From: Bifidobacterium boum
GTDB taxonomy: Bacteria; Actinomycetota; Actinomycetes; Actinomycetales; Bifidobacteriaceae
DNA length: 64,000 bases
Assembly (NCBI RefSeq): GCF_000741535.1
Contig: NZ_JGYQ01000018.1
Location: 59,934 to 123,933 of the forward strand
Direction: 5' to 3'
Position 1 is the first letter of the stretch; the number at the start of each line of letters is the position of its first letter. A program made the position numbers and the translations under genes. Below the pieces are notes generated by a model. It was not told where the DNA came from. It saw only the letters and a list, made by a program, of their open reading frames with translations, and searched no databases. Shown here one piece after another: positions 1-9,208 of the stretch.

Positions 1-940
1 TCCGCGCGTTGATCGCATCCAAATCACCCTCATCATCGTCATGATCCAGTTGCCGGGACAATGTGAACGCCACGTCAACAAGATCCGTTTCAATGGAATC
101 CAAGCGTTGCGCGAGCCGGTCGTATGTGTCGTCGCCATCCATGCGAATCGAACGCAGGCTTTGGGCAGCATGCCGGACCAGATCAGTCGCCCCCATCCCG
201 TCCGAACCAGTGTCGAATTGTGACGCGTCCAAGGCGGCGAGCGCACTGGTGACCCCCTGTTGGATGGAGGCTGCATTCTCAATACGGGAGCGCTTGGCTT
301 TCAGTTCCTCGTCTTCACCGGGCTGGGGGTCGGCTTGGTTGATGCGTTCGATGGATTCGCGCAGATAGTCGGCTCGCTGCCTGGCATCCGCCTGCTGATG
401 TTCGAGCGTATCCAACCGCTCATCGACGGCTTTGAGCGCCTGCCAAGCGTCATGATAGGCGTTCAGTTGCGTGCTGTCTTCGGCGTAGGCGTCAAGCAGG
501 TCACGTTGCCGTGCGGCGGAGGCGATGCGCAGCTGATCGGCCTGGCCGTGGATGGTGACCAGATGTTGCGCGATGTCTTCAAGCACCGACCTTGGCACGC
601 TGTGTCCGGACAGTACCGAGCGGGACCTGCCGGATACCGGGATGGTGCGGGATAGGAACAGTTCACCGTCGTCGGCGTTCGTGTCGACACCGGCCTCTTC
701 GGCTTGGATGGCCGCCGGATTGTCGGCGTCTACCATGAACACGCCTTGCGCCCATGCCTGGGTTGCACCCGGACGGACGCGTCTGGATTGTGCCGGCGCG
801 CCGGAAATGAGACGGATGGCGCTGAGCAGCATGGATTTGCCGGCACCGGTTTCGCCGGTGATGGCGGTCATACCTTTGGCTGGGGTGATACGCGCTTCCT
901 GAATTGGCCCTAGATCATGGATTTCGAGCTCTTCCAGCAT
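1..940 (-). CDS. recN: DNA repair protein RecN (partial, N-terminal part)
   Basis: SMC-like ATPase that acts in recombinational repair of double-strand breaks. About 313 N-terminal residues are visible and the frame stays open to the window edge, so the C-terminal half is outside. The protein begins MLEELEIHDLG and has a Walker A motif GETGAGKS at residues 29-36. After it comes IHGQADQ at about 130, the RecN-type Q-loop region, and then a charged coiled-coil stretch. The ATG at 940 shares its A with the TGA of nadK (TGATG), so translation is probably coupled. In M. tuberculosis recN also follows the NAD kinase gene. Confidence 0.95.
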   Translation of the reverse strand, partial: MLEELEIHDLGPIQEARITPAKGMTAITGETGAGKSMLLSAIRLISGAPAQSRRVRPGATQAWAQGVFMVDADNPAAIQAEEAGVDTNADDGELFLSRTIPVSGRSRSVLSGHSVPRSVLEDIAQHLVTIHGQADQLRIASAARQRDLLDAYAEDSTQLNAYHDAWQALKAVDERLDTLEHQQADARQRADYLRESIERINQADPQPGEDEELKAKRSRIENAASIQQGVTSALAALDASQFDTGSDGMGATDLVRHAAQSLRSIRMDGDDTYDRLAQRLDSIETDLVDVAFTLSRQLDHDDDEGDLDAINAR

Positions 941-1884
941 CAGCGGGTATCCTCCTTGGTGTCGATGATATTGCCGGCATTTGCTGCGTTCTGCGACTGT
1001 CGGGCGTGGCCATGTTCACGCCAGCCGACAACCGGCAGGTCGAATTTGGTGACGAGACGTTGTGTGAATGGTACACCGGACAGTCGGGCGAGACGTAACC
1101 GGCATTGTGATTCGCGTACGACGACGCGGGTACCCTTGGGTAGGGCGCGCTGGCGTCGGCCATCGCAGCAAATCCACCCGTCTGACGTGGAATTATCGAG
1201 AATCGTCATCGTAAACGACGATCCGGAGCCGATCACCAGTGGCCGGGCGAATAGGGCGTGTGCGGCGAGCGGGACGAGTTGCAACGCTTCGACATTCGGC
1301 CAGATGATCGGGCCGCCGGCGGAGAACGCGTAGGCGGTGGAGCCGGTCGGCGTGGATACGATGACGCCGTCACATCCGAATGAGCTCATCTCGACATCGT
1401 CAACACTGATGGACAGTTCCACCATTTTGCCGCGGTCGGATCGTTCGAGGGTGATGTCGTTGAGCGCCCAGTCGCTCAGCGGCTCGCTTACCCCCGGCAG
1501 CCACACGTCAACATGCGCAATCATGCGCTCGTCAATCGAATAGTCATGATCCGCGACGCGCCGGATCGCATCGGCCATCTGGAAGCTTTCAAATTCGGCG
1601 AGAAATCCTACGTGTCCGAGATTGACGCCCAGAATCGGGACTTTGCTGGAATGGACAAGTTCCGCTGCACGCAAAATCGTGCCGTCTCCGCCGAGAACGA
1701 CAACGATTTCCGTGTCGTCATCAATCTGCGTGACCGGTTCGGCGAATTCCGGGGCGGCGACATTATCGATGATCGAAACATCGAATCCTGCGCCACGCAA
1801 CTGGTCCACCGCTTCGGACACCACGGTTCCGCTTTCACGCAACCGGGTATGAGTCACCACAACAGCGCGTCGCCCAGACGTCAT
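940..1884 (-). CDS. nadK: NAD kinase
   Basis: Phosphorylates NAD to NADP in the cytosol. The 314-residue protein has the family signature GGDG at residues 65-68 and the downstream nucleotide-binding stretch with STPTGSTAYAFSAGGP. Length is normal for actinobacterial NAD kinases. It overlaps the recN start by one base, and its 5' end faces the divergent potassium-transport gene at 2014, so the 130-base gap must hold promoters for both directions. Confidence 0.96.
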   Translation of the reverse strand: MTSGRRAVVVTHTRLRESGTVVSEAVDQLRGAGFDVSIIDNVAAPEFAEPVTQIDDDTEIVVVLGGDGTILRAAELVHSSKVPILGVNLGHVGFLAEFESFQMADAIRRVADHDYSIDERMIAHVDVWLPGVSEPLSDWALNDITLERSDRGKMVELSISVDDVEMSSFGCDGVIVSTPTGSTAYAFSAGGPIIWPNVEALQLVPLAAHALFARPLVIGSGSSFTMTILDNSTSDGWICCDGRRQRALPKGTRVVVRESQCRLRLARLSGVPFTQRLVTKFDLPVVGWREHGHARQSQNAANAGNIIDTKEDTR

Positions 1885-2013
1885 ATGCCGCCCCTTTCCG
1901 AGTAAGGCAGTGCCCGCGTATCAGACGCGGCCAAACCTACACCCATCCTAGCCGAATGTCATCTACAATAGCCGCAGAGCCCAAGTACCGGCACGCTGTA
2001 AGGAGCGCAGAAC

Positions 2014-3474
2014 ATGAACCTCGTCCTTGACGAGTCTTCCACGAATCGTGAGGCCTCGCGCGGCTACAGCTGGTGGTTCTCCGGCGACGCGTTCGAGCGT
2101 CAGGCGGCGCAAGACCGCAAACCGCCGCGACGGAACCTGTCCGCCAGACTGTGGTCGCACCCGGGGCGTCTGACCATCCTGTATTTTTTCACGCTGATCA
2201 TCATTGCCACGGTACTGCTCGCTCTGCCGATCAGTTCGCACAGTCGCACCGCCACCGACCCGGTGGTGTCGTTTTTCACTGCGGTGTCCGCCGCCTCAAC
2301 CTGCGGCATCCAAGTGGTCAACACGACCACGCACTGGTCGATGTTCGGCCAGGCAGTTATTCTCCTCGCAGTACAGTTCGGCGGTTTCGGTGTCATGACA
2401 TTCGCTTCCCTGATCGCGTTGGCGGTCAACCGGCATATCAAAGCATCGCAGCGCATGCTCACCGCCACCGAAATCGGGGCGACCAAACTAAGCGAAACCA
2501 AAGGTGTGCTCAACGCGGTCCTGGTCACGACCTTGCTGATTGAGGTCATCACCTTCTTCGCATTGTTCCCCGGCTTGCTGCACGTCAACCACGGTAATGT
2601 GAGGCATGCGCTGTGGGAAGCGCTGTTCTTCGCGGTGATTTCGTACAACAACGCCGGGTTCACCCCTGACGGCGCGGGATTGCATGTCAACAGCTGGTCG
2701 GTCGGATTGCCTGTGCTGCTCAGCGCGTTCTGCGGTACGCTCGGTTTCCCTGTCCTGCTTAACCTCATGCGTGCGGCACGCAACCATACACCGCCCAAAC
2801 GCTGGACTTTGCACACCAAAATCACCCTGATCGCCACGTTCAGCATGGTTGCCGTCTCGCTGGTATGGTTCCGCTGTGTTGAGTGGAACAATCACACGCT
2901 GTTCGCACACGCCGACCTGCAAACCCGGATACGGTACGCGCTCACCGCCGCAGTGATGCCGCGAACCTCCGGGTTCGACCCGTCGTGGGTGCCTCAGGTC
3001 AGCGATCCGACGAAAGTGTTCATGAGTGCGGTCATGTTCATCGGCGGCGGCAGTACGTCCACCGCGGGCGGCATCCGCGTGACCACTTTCGCTGTCGTCC
3101 TGCTTGTTTGCCGTGCCGCATTCCAAGGCCGTCATGACGTGACCGTACTGCGTAAACGTATCAGCGAGCGCACGACGATGACCGCAGTGAGTATTATGAC
3201 CACGTGCCTGTCGCTGGTGTTTGTGGTGTCGGTCGCGTTGATGGTGGTGTCCGACTGTTCGCTCAGTGACGCGTTGTTCGATACGTGTTCAGCGTTCGGA
3301 TTGGGCGGTTATACGGTCGGCGTTGCTGATCAGGGTGACCCTGCGGCGTTGCTGCTGTTGTCGGTGACGATGATCATCGGGCGTATCGGCCCGATGACGA
3401 TCGCGTATGCGATCAACCGGCCCGCTCAAGCGGAGGCGGTGCATTTTCCCGAGGAGCCGATTATCGTAGGGTAA
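2014..3474 (+). CDS. trkH: Trk/Ktr-type potassium uptake protein, membrane subunit
   Basis: Ion-translocating subunit of a Trk/Ktr potassium transporter in the cytoplasmic membrane. In the 486 residues the four P-loop repeats can be picked out by their filter segments: STCGIQ, NNAGFTP, PRTSGF and GLGGYT. Each is followed by a hydrophobic segment. The first 45 residues are polar, so the N-terminus is cytosolic. An RBS-like AAGGAGC precedes the ATG. The regulatory RCK subunit follows at 3570. The size is between KtrB and TrkH, and I cannot decide the sub-family by eye. Confidence 0.9.
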   Translation: MNLVLDESSTNREASRGYSWWFSGDAFERQAAQDRKPPRRNLSARLWSHPGRLTILYFFTLIIIATVLLALPISSHSRTATDPVVSFFTAVSAASTCGIQVVNTTTHWSMFGQAVILLAVQFGGFGVMTFASLIALAVNRHIKASQRMLTATEIGATKLSETKGVLNAVLVTTLLIEVITFFALFPGLLHVNHGNVRHALWEALFFAVISYNNAGFTPDGAGLHVNSWSVGLPVLLSAFCGTLGFPVLLNLMRAARNHTPPKRWTLHTKITLIATFSMVAVSLVWFRCVEWNNHTLFAHADLQTRIRYALTAAVMPRTSGFDPSWVPQVSDPTKVFMSAVMFIGGGSTSTAGGIRVTTFAVVLLVCRAAFQGRHDVTVLRKRISERTTMTAVSIMTTCLSLVFVVSVALMVVSDCSLSDALFDTCSAFGLGGYTVGVADQGDPAALLLLSVTMIIGRIGPMTIAYAINRPAQAEAVHFPEEPIIVG

Positions 3475-3569
3475 TGGTGCAACTGGCGTCGTGCATGCCG
3501 TGTCGGTGGCGTGCTTGGCGTGAGCTGGTTCGATTGTGTCGGTCGGCAGTTTCGAAAGGAAAGCGTGGA

Positions 3570-4223
3570 ATGGCGGATAATAATCGCAGTGTCCTAGTGG
3601 TGGGGCTTGGTCGGTTCGGCAGTTCGGTGGCGGCGACACTTGACGAGTTGGGTCAGGATGTGCTGGCTGTGGACAAGGATCCTGATCTGGTGAACCGGTG
3701 GTCATCGACGATTCCGACCGTCCAAGCGGATATGACGGATGTGTTGGCGGTCGAGCAGATTGATGCCGGCATGTTCGCGACGGCTGTTGTGGCGATCGGT
3801 GACAGCATCGAGGCTTCGGTGATTACCACGGGAAATCTGCTGGACGCTGGGATCACTGATTTATGGGCGAAATCGGTGTCGAAGGAGCATGCGCGGATTT
3901 TGCAGCGTATCGGTGCACGGCATGTGATCAATGCGGAAATGGATGCCGGCAAGCGGATCGGGCATTTGGTGTCCGGTGATTATCTTGATTACATTGAGAT
4001 TGAAGGGCCCCATACCGTGGTGAAAATCCATACTCCGGCGCAGGTTGTGGATCGGACGGTCGCTCAGGCTCGCGTCCACGACCGCTATGGGGTGACGGTG
4101 GTGGCGGTGAAGTCGCCTGGCCGCGAGTTGCAGTACGGGTCGAAGGATATCGTCATGCATCGCAATGATGAGCTGATTATCATGGGCAAGCAAGACCAAA
4201 TCGACCATTTTATGCGTGGGTGA
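3570..4223 (+). CDS. trkA: TrkA/KtrA-type potassium uptake regulator (RCK domain)
   Basis: Cytosolic gating subunit that binds nucleotides and controls the potassium channel encoded upstream. The 217-residue form has one Rossmann (RCK_N) domain with GLGRFG at residues 12-17 and an acidic nucleotide-binding position (AVDKD) at the end of the second strand, then an RCK_C domain. That is KtrA-sized, against two tandem copies in long TrkA. The frame is open from 3474, but the ATG at 3570 has a good RBS (GAAAGGA) and puts the Rossmann fold at the N-terminus, so I chose it. Confidence 0.92.
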   Translation: MADNNRSVLVVGLGRFGSSVAATLDELGQDVLAVDKDPDLVNRWSSTIPTVQADMTDVLAVEQIDAGMFATAVVAIGDSIEASVITTGNLLDAGITDLWAKSVSKEHARILQRIGARHVINAEMDAGKRIGHLVSGDYLDYIEIEGPHTVVKIHTPAQVVDRTVAQARVHDRYGVTVVAVKSPGRELQYGSKDIVMHRNDELIIMGKQDQIDHFMRG

Positions 4224-4391
4224 ATCCGGCGGATGTCCGTTCCGCCCCGCGATTTGGCATCCCGCAGGCGTTTCGGTATGCTTTTGGTCATATCGGCGTG
4301 GATCCCGGGAAGGGGGCGCGCCACATTCACCAGTGTCCGGGCGGCACGGCGCATGTCGGATTCGCACGGATGCTCTGGCAGAAGGGCGAAG

Positions 4392-5207
4392 ATGACCACA
4401 GAATGTCGGGGAGAACCGCGTCTGGACCACAGTCGGGGTAATGGCTTGGTGTCAGGCGCGCAACGTATGAATAGCGGGCAGAATGCTCATGCGCTGCCGG
4501 CACGCCGGGACGCATTGATGACAACCATCGTGCAGGCGAGAACCTATAATGAGCCGATTGATATGGGGCGGATTGTTGTGCTTCGACAGTTGCACTCCCC
4601 CGGCATCAGCGCTCGGAGCCTATTGTGCGATAACGCCACGGTGGTATGCGACGGCGATCTTACCGCGTCTCGTCTCAGCGGTTCCGGCAAACTCATCATC
4701 AATGGTCACGCTCGCTGTGACACATTGGATTTCATTGGGGAAATCCAATGCACTGGAAGCATCACATGCGCGAACAGGTTGACGGTGACCGGTTTGGCAC
4801 GCACCCAGGCAGGCATTGACGCATCGCATATTGTTATCACCGGCGTGGTGAATGCCCCTCGTCTTTTCGCCGATGACACGGTCACTATCCGTTGTATCGG
4901 CAGCGGACTGAGCGTACAGCGTGCTTTCCCTTATGCCATGCATCGCAGTGAAATCGGTGTGATTGATACGAGTGTGGTCACCGCCGAGCATATGGTATGC
5001 GACCGGATTGAGGCCGAGCGGATCGAACTGAACCATGCCTGCCAGGTCCGGGTTATCCCCTCATCCGCGACCCTGTTGCATGACACGCATTCGCGGGTAG
5101 CGTTCAGCGCCGGCCCCGACGGCAATCTGATGATCAAGAAACGTATCGCATCCGAAATAACGGCACCATCTCAACGTTCGATATCCGATTGTCCGGCACG
5201 CGCATAA
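4392..5207 (+). CDS. Bactofilin-like hypothetical protein
   Basis: Not firmly recognised. From about residue 60 of this form the protein has short alternating hydrophobic/polar strands (for example ATVVCDGDLTAS, GKLIINGHARCD, GSITCANRLTVTG). This is the texture of bactofilin/DUF583-type right-handed beta-helices, which polymerise as cytoskeletal scaffolds. The frame is open from 4233. The ATG at 4392 has an AAGGGCGAAG ribosome site, but ATGs at 4467 and 4518 are possible. It lies downstream of the potassium genes on the same strand, and its last 37 bases overlap the end of tlyA on the other strand. Confidence 0.5.
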   Translation: MTTECRGEPRLDHSRGNGLVSGAQRMNSGQNAHALPARRDALMTTIVQARTYNEPIDMGRIVVLRQLHSPGISARSLLCDNATVVCDGDLTASRLSGSGKLIINGHARCDTLDFIGEIQCTGSITCANRLTVTGLARTQAGIDASHIVITGVVNAPRLFADDTVTIRCIGSGLSVQRAFPYAMHRSEIGVIDTSVVTAEHMVCDRIEAERIELNHACQVRVIPSSATLLHDTHSRVAFSAGPDGNLMIKKRIASEITAPSQRSISDCPARA

Positions 5208-5941
5208 AGCAGATATTCCACGTTGCCAAAAGTCCCCTCAATCGGGGATACCGTCGTGCCAACAATCGTAAGTCCTTGGGCTTGGGCGCACGCGGTGACG
5301 CGGGCGACTGCCCGATCGCGCAGCTGCGGATCGTCGACGATACCGTTTTTGCCGAGATTGCCACGGCCGACTTCGAACTGGGGTTTGATCAGGAGCACAA
5401 TGTGGGCTCCCGGAGCGGCGATCCGCGCAATCACAGGAATGACGTAAGTCAAGGAGATAAAAGAGACATCCGAGACGATCATGAACGGCGTGTAGGCCAG
5501 GTCCTCACTCGTGATATCGCGAATATTGACTCCGCTCATGTCAATCACCCGTGGATCGGCGGCGATGCGTGGATCCAGCTGGCCGTGGCCGACATCGAGT
5601 GCGATCACGCGCGCCGCCCCGCGTCTGAGCAGCACTTGGGTGAAACCACCGGTTGAAGCGCCGATATCAAGACAATTCATGCCTTTCGGCTCAATCAGTC
5701 CGCAATCGGCGAACGCGTCAAACGCGCCGACAAGCTTGTACGCGCCTCGGGACACGTAATCGTCCCCACGGTCGGCTTCAAGCGTGTCTTGGGAGGTGAC
5801 AGCGAGCGATGGCTTGGTTTGGATGATCCCGTTGACACGGACGTTGCCACTGCGGATCAGTCGACTCGCTTTTGTTCTGGTCTGCGCCAAGCCCCGATCG
5901 ACGAGCGCGAGGTCAAGCCTGGTTGAACCGGTCATGGTCAT
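5171..5941 (-). CDS. tlyA: TlyA family rRNA 2'-O-methyltransferase (hemolysin A family)
   Basis: Predicted ribose methyltransferase acting on 16S and/or 23S rRNA. The mycobacterial homologue makes ribosomes sensitive to capreomycin. The 256 residues hold an N-terminal S4-type RNA-binding domain (about 1-60) with DLALVDRGL and SGNVRVNG. An FtsJ-like SAM domain follows, with DIGASTGG at 92-99. An RBS-like AAGGGACAGG precedes the start. Position between the HAD phosphatase gene and nadK matches the M. tuberculosis order, except that the plus-strand potassium block is interposed. Confidence 0.93.
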   Translation of the reverse strand: MTMTGSTRLDLALVDRGLAQTRTKASRLIRSGNVRVNGIIQTKPSLAVTSQDTLEADRGDDYVSRGAYKLVGAFDAFADCGLIEPKGMNCLDIGASTGGFTQVLLRRGAARVIALDVGHGQLDPRIAADPRVIDMSGVNIRDITSEDLAYTPFMIVSDVSFISLTYVIPVIARIAAPGAHIVLLIKPQFEVGRGNLGKNGIVDDPQLRDRAVARVTACAQAQGLTIVGTTVSPIEGTFGNVEYLLYARAGQSDIER

Positions 5942-6137
5942 CCTGTCCCTTCATCCAAAGGCGCTGCTTGCGATTGAACGCTATCAGATATAGCGGTATT
6001 CCAAGCATCGCTTCCTCTCCGGGATACCCATTACGCTGTGGGCAACGTTGCCGGAGGATATCAAGCTTGTGCATGGCACGGATACGATATGCCTGCACGC
6101 CGGTTTGTGCGCCGGCACGTTCCCCGAAGCGCGGCAC
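5913..6137 (-). CDS. Small hypothetical ORF between HAD phosphatase and tlyA
   Basis: Open frame of 74 codons. A GTG start immediately follows the TGA of the HAD gene, and the stop lies 29 bases inside tlyA. The product is basic, with a short hydrophobic patch (LGIPLYLIAF). It is supported only by continuity of the operon and by position: in M. tuberculosis a small conserved ORF (Rv1693) sits at the same point. I cannot establish homology. It may simply be leader sequence for tlyA. Confidence 0.3.
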   Translation of the reverse strand: MPRFGERAGAQTGVQAYRIRAMHKLDILRQRCPQRNGYPGEEAMLGIPLYLIAFNRKQRLWMKGQDDHDRFNQA

Positions 6138-7172
6138 TCATGCGATGGCGAATCCGACAGCAGTGGTGTCTGTATCCTCGCCGGCATCAGCCCGTTCCCA
6201 TGTCGCGCACAGCGCGGCACGTAACGCGTTGATGCTTGTCGGATCGCTGACCGTGAGCCTGCCACGTTCGACGTTTGCCTGGGCGTCTGCACAACGCCAT
6301 GAGCCATCCGGCAGGCGTGTTGGCTGCGGCATTGCGGTAAGCAGGCCGCGTAAATCCTCAGACACGTATGTGGGCCGCAAGTGCTCGGGCGCGTGCAGCA
6401 GCTGCTGCGGGTCGGTAACCCCGGTCAGTACGGCAAGCGAGTCATAATCGCCACGGTTGCCTGCCTCGATATCCGTGTCGAGCCGGTCACCGATTGCCAG
6501 GCACTGTTCACGCGCGACCGGTGTGGCACCATCGTGTGCGGCAAGAATCCGCGCCTCATCATACATCGCGGACTCCGGTTTACCGGCCGATCCAACCGGC
6601 TCCACGCCGGTGGCGTTGATCACCGCTTGGATCATGGAACCGCAGCCCGGGGCAATCCCGAGTTCACGGGGAATGGTCAGATCACGGTTCGTGACGAAGT
6701 ATTGGGCGCCGCGTTCGACCGCGTACGCGACTTGCGCCATTTCCTGCCAGCTCATCTGCGGATACCAGCCTTGGATGACCGCAACAGGATGATCCTGGGC
6801 TTGCCTCACAACGCACAGCCCCTGGTTGGTGACTTCCTCCGCCAGATGCTCCGCCCCCAACACCAGCACGGGTGAGTCTTGGGGAACATGTTTGGCGACC
6901 ATGCGGGCGGCAACAACCGATGAGGTGATGACCTGCCAGGGTTCGACATCAAGGCCGAAACCTCGGAGCTGCTCGGCGACGATTCGCTGGAAGCGCGATG
7001 AGTTATTGGTCGTGTACTCGATGGTCATGCCAACGGCTTGCGCCTGGCGGATGCTGTCCGCAGCGTGGTCGACCGGGAGTTTACCCCGGTAGACCACACC
7101 ATCCAAATCAAGTAGCGCGAGCCGGTAGGTCTCGTCAAGCGGCCGTTTGGTGCCGCCGAGCAGCTTACTCAT
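6138..7172 (-). CDS. HAD superfamily (NagD-like, class IIA) phosphatase
   Basis: Predicted cytosolic sugar- or nucleotide-phosphate phosphatase. Motif I is LDLDGVVY, with nucleophile and acid/base aspartates D22 and D24. Motif II is TTNNS at 54-58. A C2-type cap follows, then GKPE and the acidic motif GDRLDTDIEAG. About 344 residues, slightly long for NagD-like enzymes because of a C-terminal extension of about 60 residues. The start overlaps the upstream TPR gene by 4 bases (ATGA). In M. tuberculosis the same family member (Rv1692) sits between the TPR protein and tlyA. The substrate is not evident. Confidence 0.9.
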   Translation of the reverse strand: MSKLLGGTKRPLDETYRLALLDLDGVVYRGKLPVDHAADSIRQAQAVGMTIEYTTNNSSRFQRIVAEQLRGFGLDVEPWQVITSSVVAARMVAKHVPQDSPVLVLGAEHLAEEVTNQGLCVVRQAQDHPVAVIQGWYPQMSWQEMAQVAYAVERGAQYFVTNRDLTIPRELGIAPGCGSMIQAVINATGVEPVGSAGKPESAMYDEARILAAHDGATPVAREQCLAIGDRLDTDIEAGNRGDYDSLAVLTGVTDPQQLLHAPEHLRPTYVSEDLRGLLTAMPQPTRLPDGSWRCADAQANVERGRLTVSDPTSINALRAALCATWERADAGEDTDTTAVGFAIA

Positions 7173-9061
7173 GCCTGATCGCCGTCCGTCTGCGCAGCGT
7201 CGTCTTCGGTGGTGTCCGCATCGGTGGCTTCTGACGTTTTGTCAGTCTCGTCTGCGGCTTGAGCGGGCTCAGCGGACGTATCGGATTCAGCGGATTCGCC
7301 GGTGTCCGTCTGCTTGTCATCCGATTCGGGCTGCTCGCTCGCGACGGCATCCGCTTGATCTTGCGCCTGCTGCGGTTCCTGATCGGCTTGGGCGCCTTCT
7401 TCGGTTTCCTGGGCGGGCAGTTCGGTTTCGTCATCCTCCTGCTCAGGGTCTTCGGGGGCATATTGGGCGTCGTCCTCGCTGATACCCAGGTCTTCCATCA
7501 GGTCTTCGGGAAGATGCTCAAGATCATAGTCGATGACGATATCGTCAGAAGACTGCTCGTCCTCGTCTTCCTCAGCGTACTGCGCTTCAAGCCGGTCGAG
7601 CAGGTCATCGAGCTTCACCGCCTCATCATCGCGTCCAGCCTGCTCAAGGAAGTACTGCTCGGCTTGAACCGCACGCATACGGTAGGCACCCGGCAACCCC
7701 TTCGAACGACCCAGCTGATGGGCGATTTCGATGGCCTTGTCCCACAGCTTCAGGTCGCCGAGCGCACCGGCATAGACAAGGAACATCTCCGCTTTCGCTT
7801 CACCGTTCAGTCCACGAGCGTCATCGGACAACGCGATTTCGACCGCTTTCTTCGGGTGGCCGACACCGCGTTCGCAATCGGCAATCAGCGGCAGATAGTC
7901 AAGGTATCCGTTCATACGGTAAGCCGTACGGAACTCACGCAACGCGAGCTTGTACTTGCCTTGACGGTAGGCCACGAACGCGAGCGCCTCACGGGCGAAG
8001 TCCACGCGCGACGCCTGGCGTGCGGCCCACTGGGCGTGCTCGAGCGCAGCTTGCGGATCGTCCTGTTCAAGCGAATACGCGGCGAGGATATGCAGACCGA
8101 CATTTTCGGCATGCTCCTTGGACAGGCCACGCAGCCGTTCACGCTCATCGGTGGACAGCATGGACCAGGTCAGCCCCTTCGGCATCTTCGGTTCGCCCGG
8201 ACGTCGATCCGTGTACGGGTTCTGGGACGGATAGGATACCGTGCCGTCAGAGTTACGGCGCGGCTTGGACATGTATTCCTCGCGCTTGCGTTCACGCCAT
8301 TGCTGGCGTTCCTCGCGATTGAACTCGCGGCGTTCCTCACCCTGCTGTTCACGCTCGGCGGTACGGGAATCCTTACGCTCGTCCTTATTCCAAGGCTTCC
8401 GTTCGGTATTGCCGCCGCGATGGTCGTTGAACGGACGACGATGATCATCGTGACGGTACCGTGGATTGCCGCCGTCTCGACGGTCGTCGCCGTCACGACG
8501 CGGACGGTCATACCCGCTCTTGCGGTCGCCGCGATGGAAGTCCTTCTTGCCGTAACCGCGCTTACCGTAGTCCTTGCGGTCGCCGCGGTAGCCGCGGTCA
8601 TCACGACGCTGACCGTCGCGGTCGCGGTACTGGCGCTCCTCACGGGCCTCACCGTCACGGCGATCATCATGCCTGTCGTCGCGGTGGAAATCCTTGCGGA
8701 AACCGTCACGACGCGGCCCCTTATGGAAGTCCTTGCGGAAGCCTCCACGATGCTCGCCGTCGCGGTGGAAATCCTTACGATAGCCGCCGCGGCGCTCACC
8801 GTCTTGACGGCGCTCACCGTCGCGATGTTCGCCCTCCTTGTGGAAGCTGCGGTGTTCATCGTCACGGTGGAAATCCTTACGGAAACCATCACGACGCGGC
8901 CCCTTATGGAATCCTTCACCATCACGACGGCCGTGACCGAATGAGTGTCCTTTGCCGCCGCCGCGTGGCTTGAATCCTTTGCCTCCACGTGCGCCCGGAC
9001 GACGCGATCCGAATGATTTGCCGCCGCCACGATTACCGTTGCCGTGTCGTTCTTCTGCCAT
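7169..9061 (-). CDS. TPR-like protein with a repetitive RG/RD/H-rich N-terminus and acidic tail
   Basis: 630 residues in three parts. Residues 1 to about 270 are low-complexity and strongly basic, rich in Arg, Gly, Asp and His, with many copies of a unit like RRDGFRKDFHRD. About 300-510 is an alpha-helical TPR-like core, beginning around MPKGLTWSMLSTDERERLRG. About 515-630 is very acidic (Asp/Glu/Gln/Ala). The core corresponds in position to M. tuberculosis Rv1691. No enzymatic motif is visible. The charge split suggests a scaffold or RNA-associated protein, but that is inference. It ends in an ATGA overlap with the HAD gene. Confidence 0.85.
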   Translation of the reverse strand: MAEERHGNGNRGGGKSFGSRRPGARGGKGFKPRGGGKGHSFGHGRRDGEGFHKGPRRDGFRKDFHRDDEHRSFHKEGEHRDGERRQDGERRGGYRKDFHRDGEHRGGFRKDFHKGPRRDGFRKDFHRDDRHDDRRDGEAREERQYRDRDGQRRDDRGYRGDRKDYGKRGYGKKDFHRGDRKSGYDRPRRDGDDRRDGGNPRYRHDDHRRPFNDHRGGNTERKPWNKDERKDSRTAEREQQGEERREFNREERQQWRERKREEYMSKPRRNSDGTVSYPSQNPYTDRRPGEPKMPKGLTWSMLSTDERERLRGLSKEHAENVGLHILAAYSLEQDDPQAALEHAQWAARQASRVDFAREALAFVAYRQGKYKLALREFRTAYRMNGYLDYLPLIADCERGVGHPKKAVEIALSDDARGLNGEAKAEMFLVYAGALGDLKLWDKAIEIAHQLGRSKGLPGAYRMRAVQAEQYFLEQAGRDDEAVKLDDLLDRLEAQYAEEDEDEQSSDDIVIDYDLEHLPEDLMEDLGISEDDAQYAPEDPEQEDDETELPAQETEEGAQADQEPQQAQDQADAVASEQPESDDKQTDTGESAESDTSAEPAQAADETDKTSEATDADTTEDDAAQTDGDQA

Positions 9062-9208
9062 GTATTCGCTTTCCGTGTTTCGGTGGCGGCGTGTTCAGTA
9101 CACCGCCACATGGGTATCTGTCGTATGGTATGTCACACCCGGGCGATGGATGCCATCCGTCTGGTATGAGATATGTTCGGCACTAGATAGTTAACGCCGG
9201 GGTGCAAA

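Noticed and set aside
7259..8944. Long plus-strand open frame of about 560 codons
   Set aside because: It is antisense to the repetitive, codon-biased TPR-protein gene and its hydrophobic product reflects the complement of Arg/Asp/His codons.
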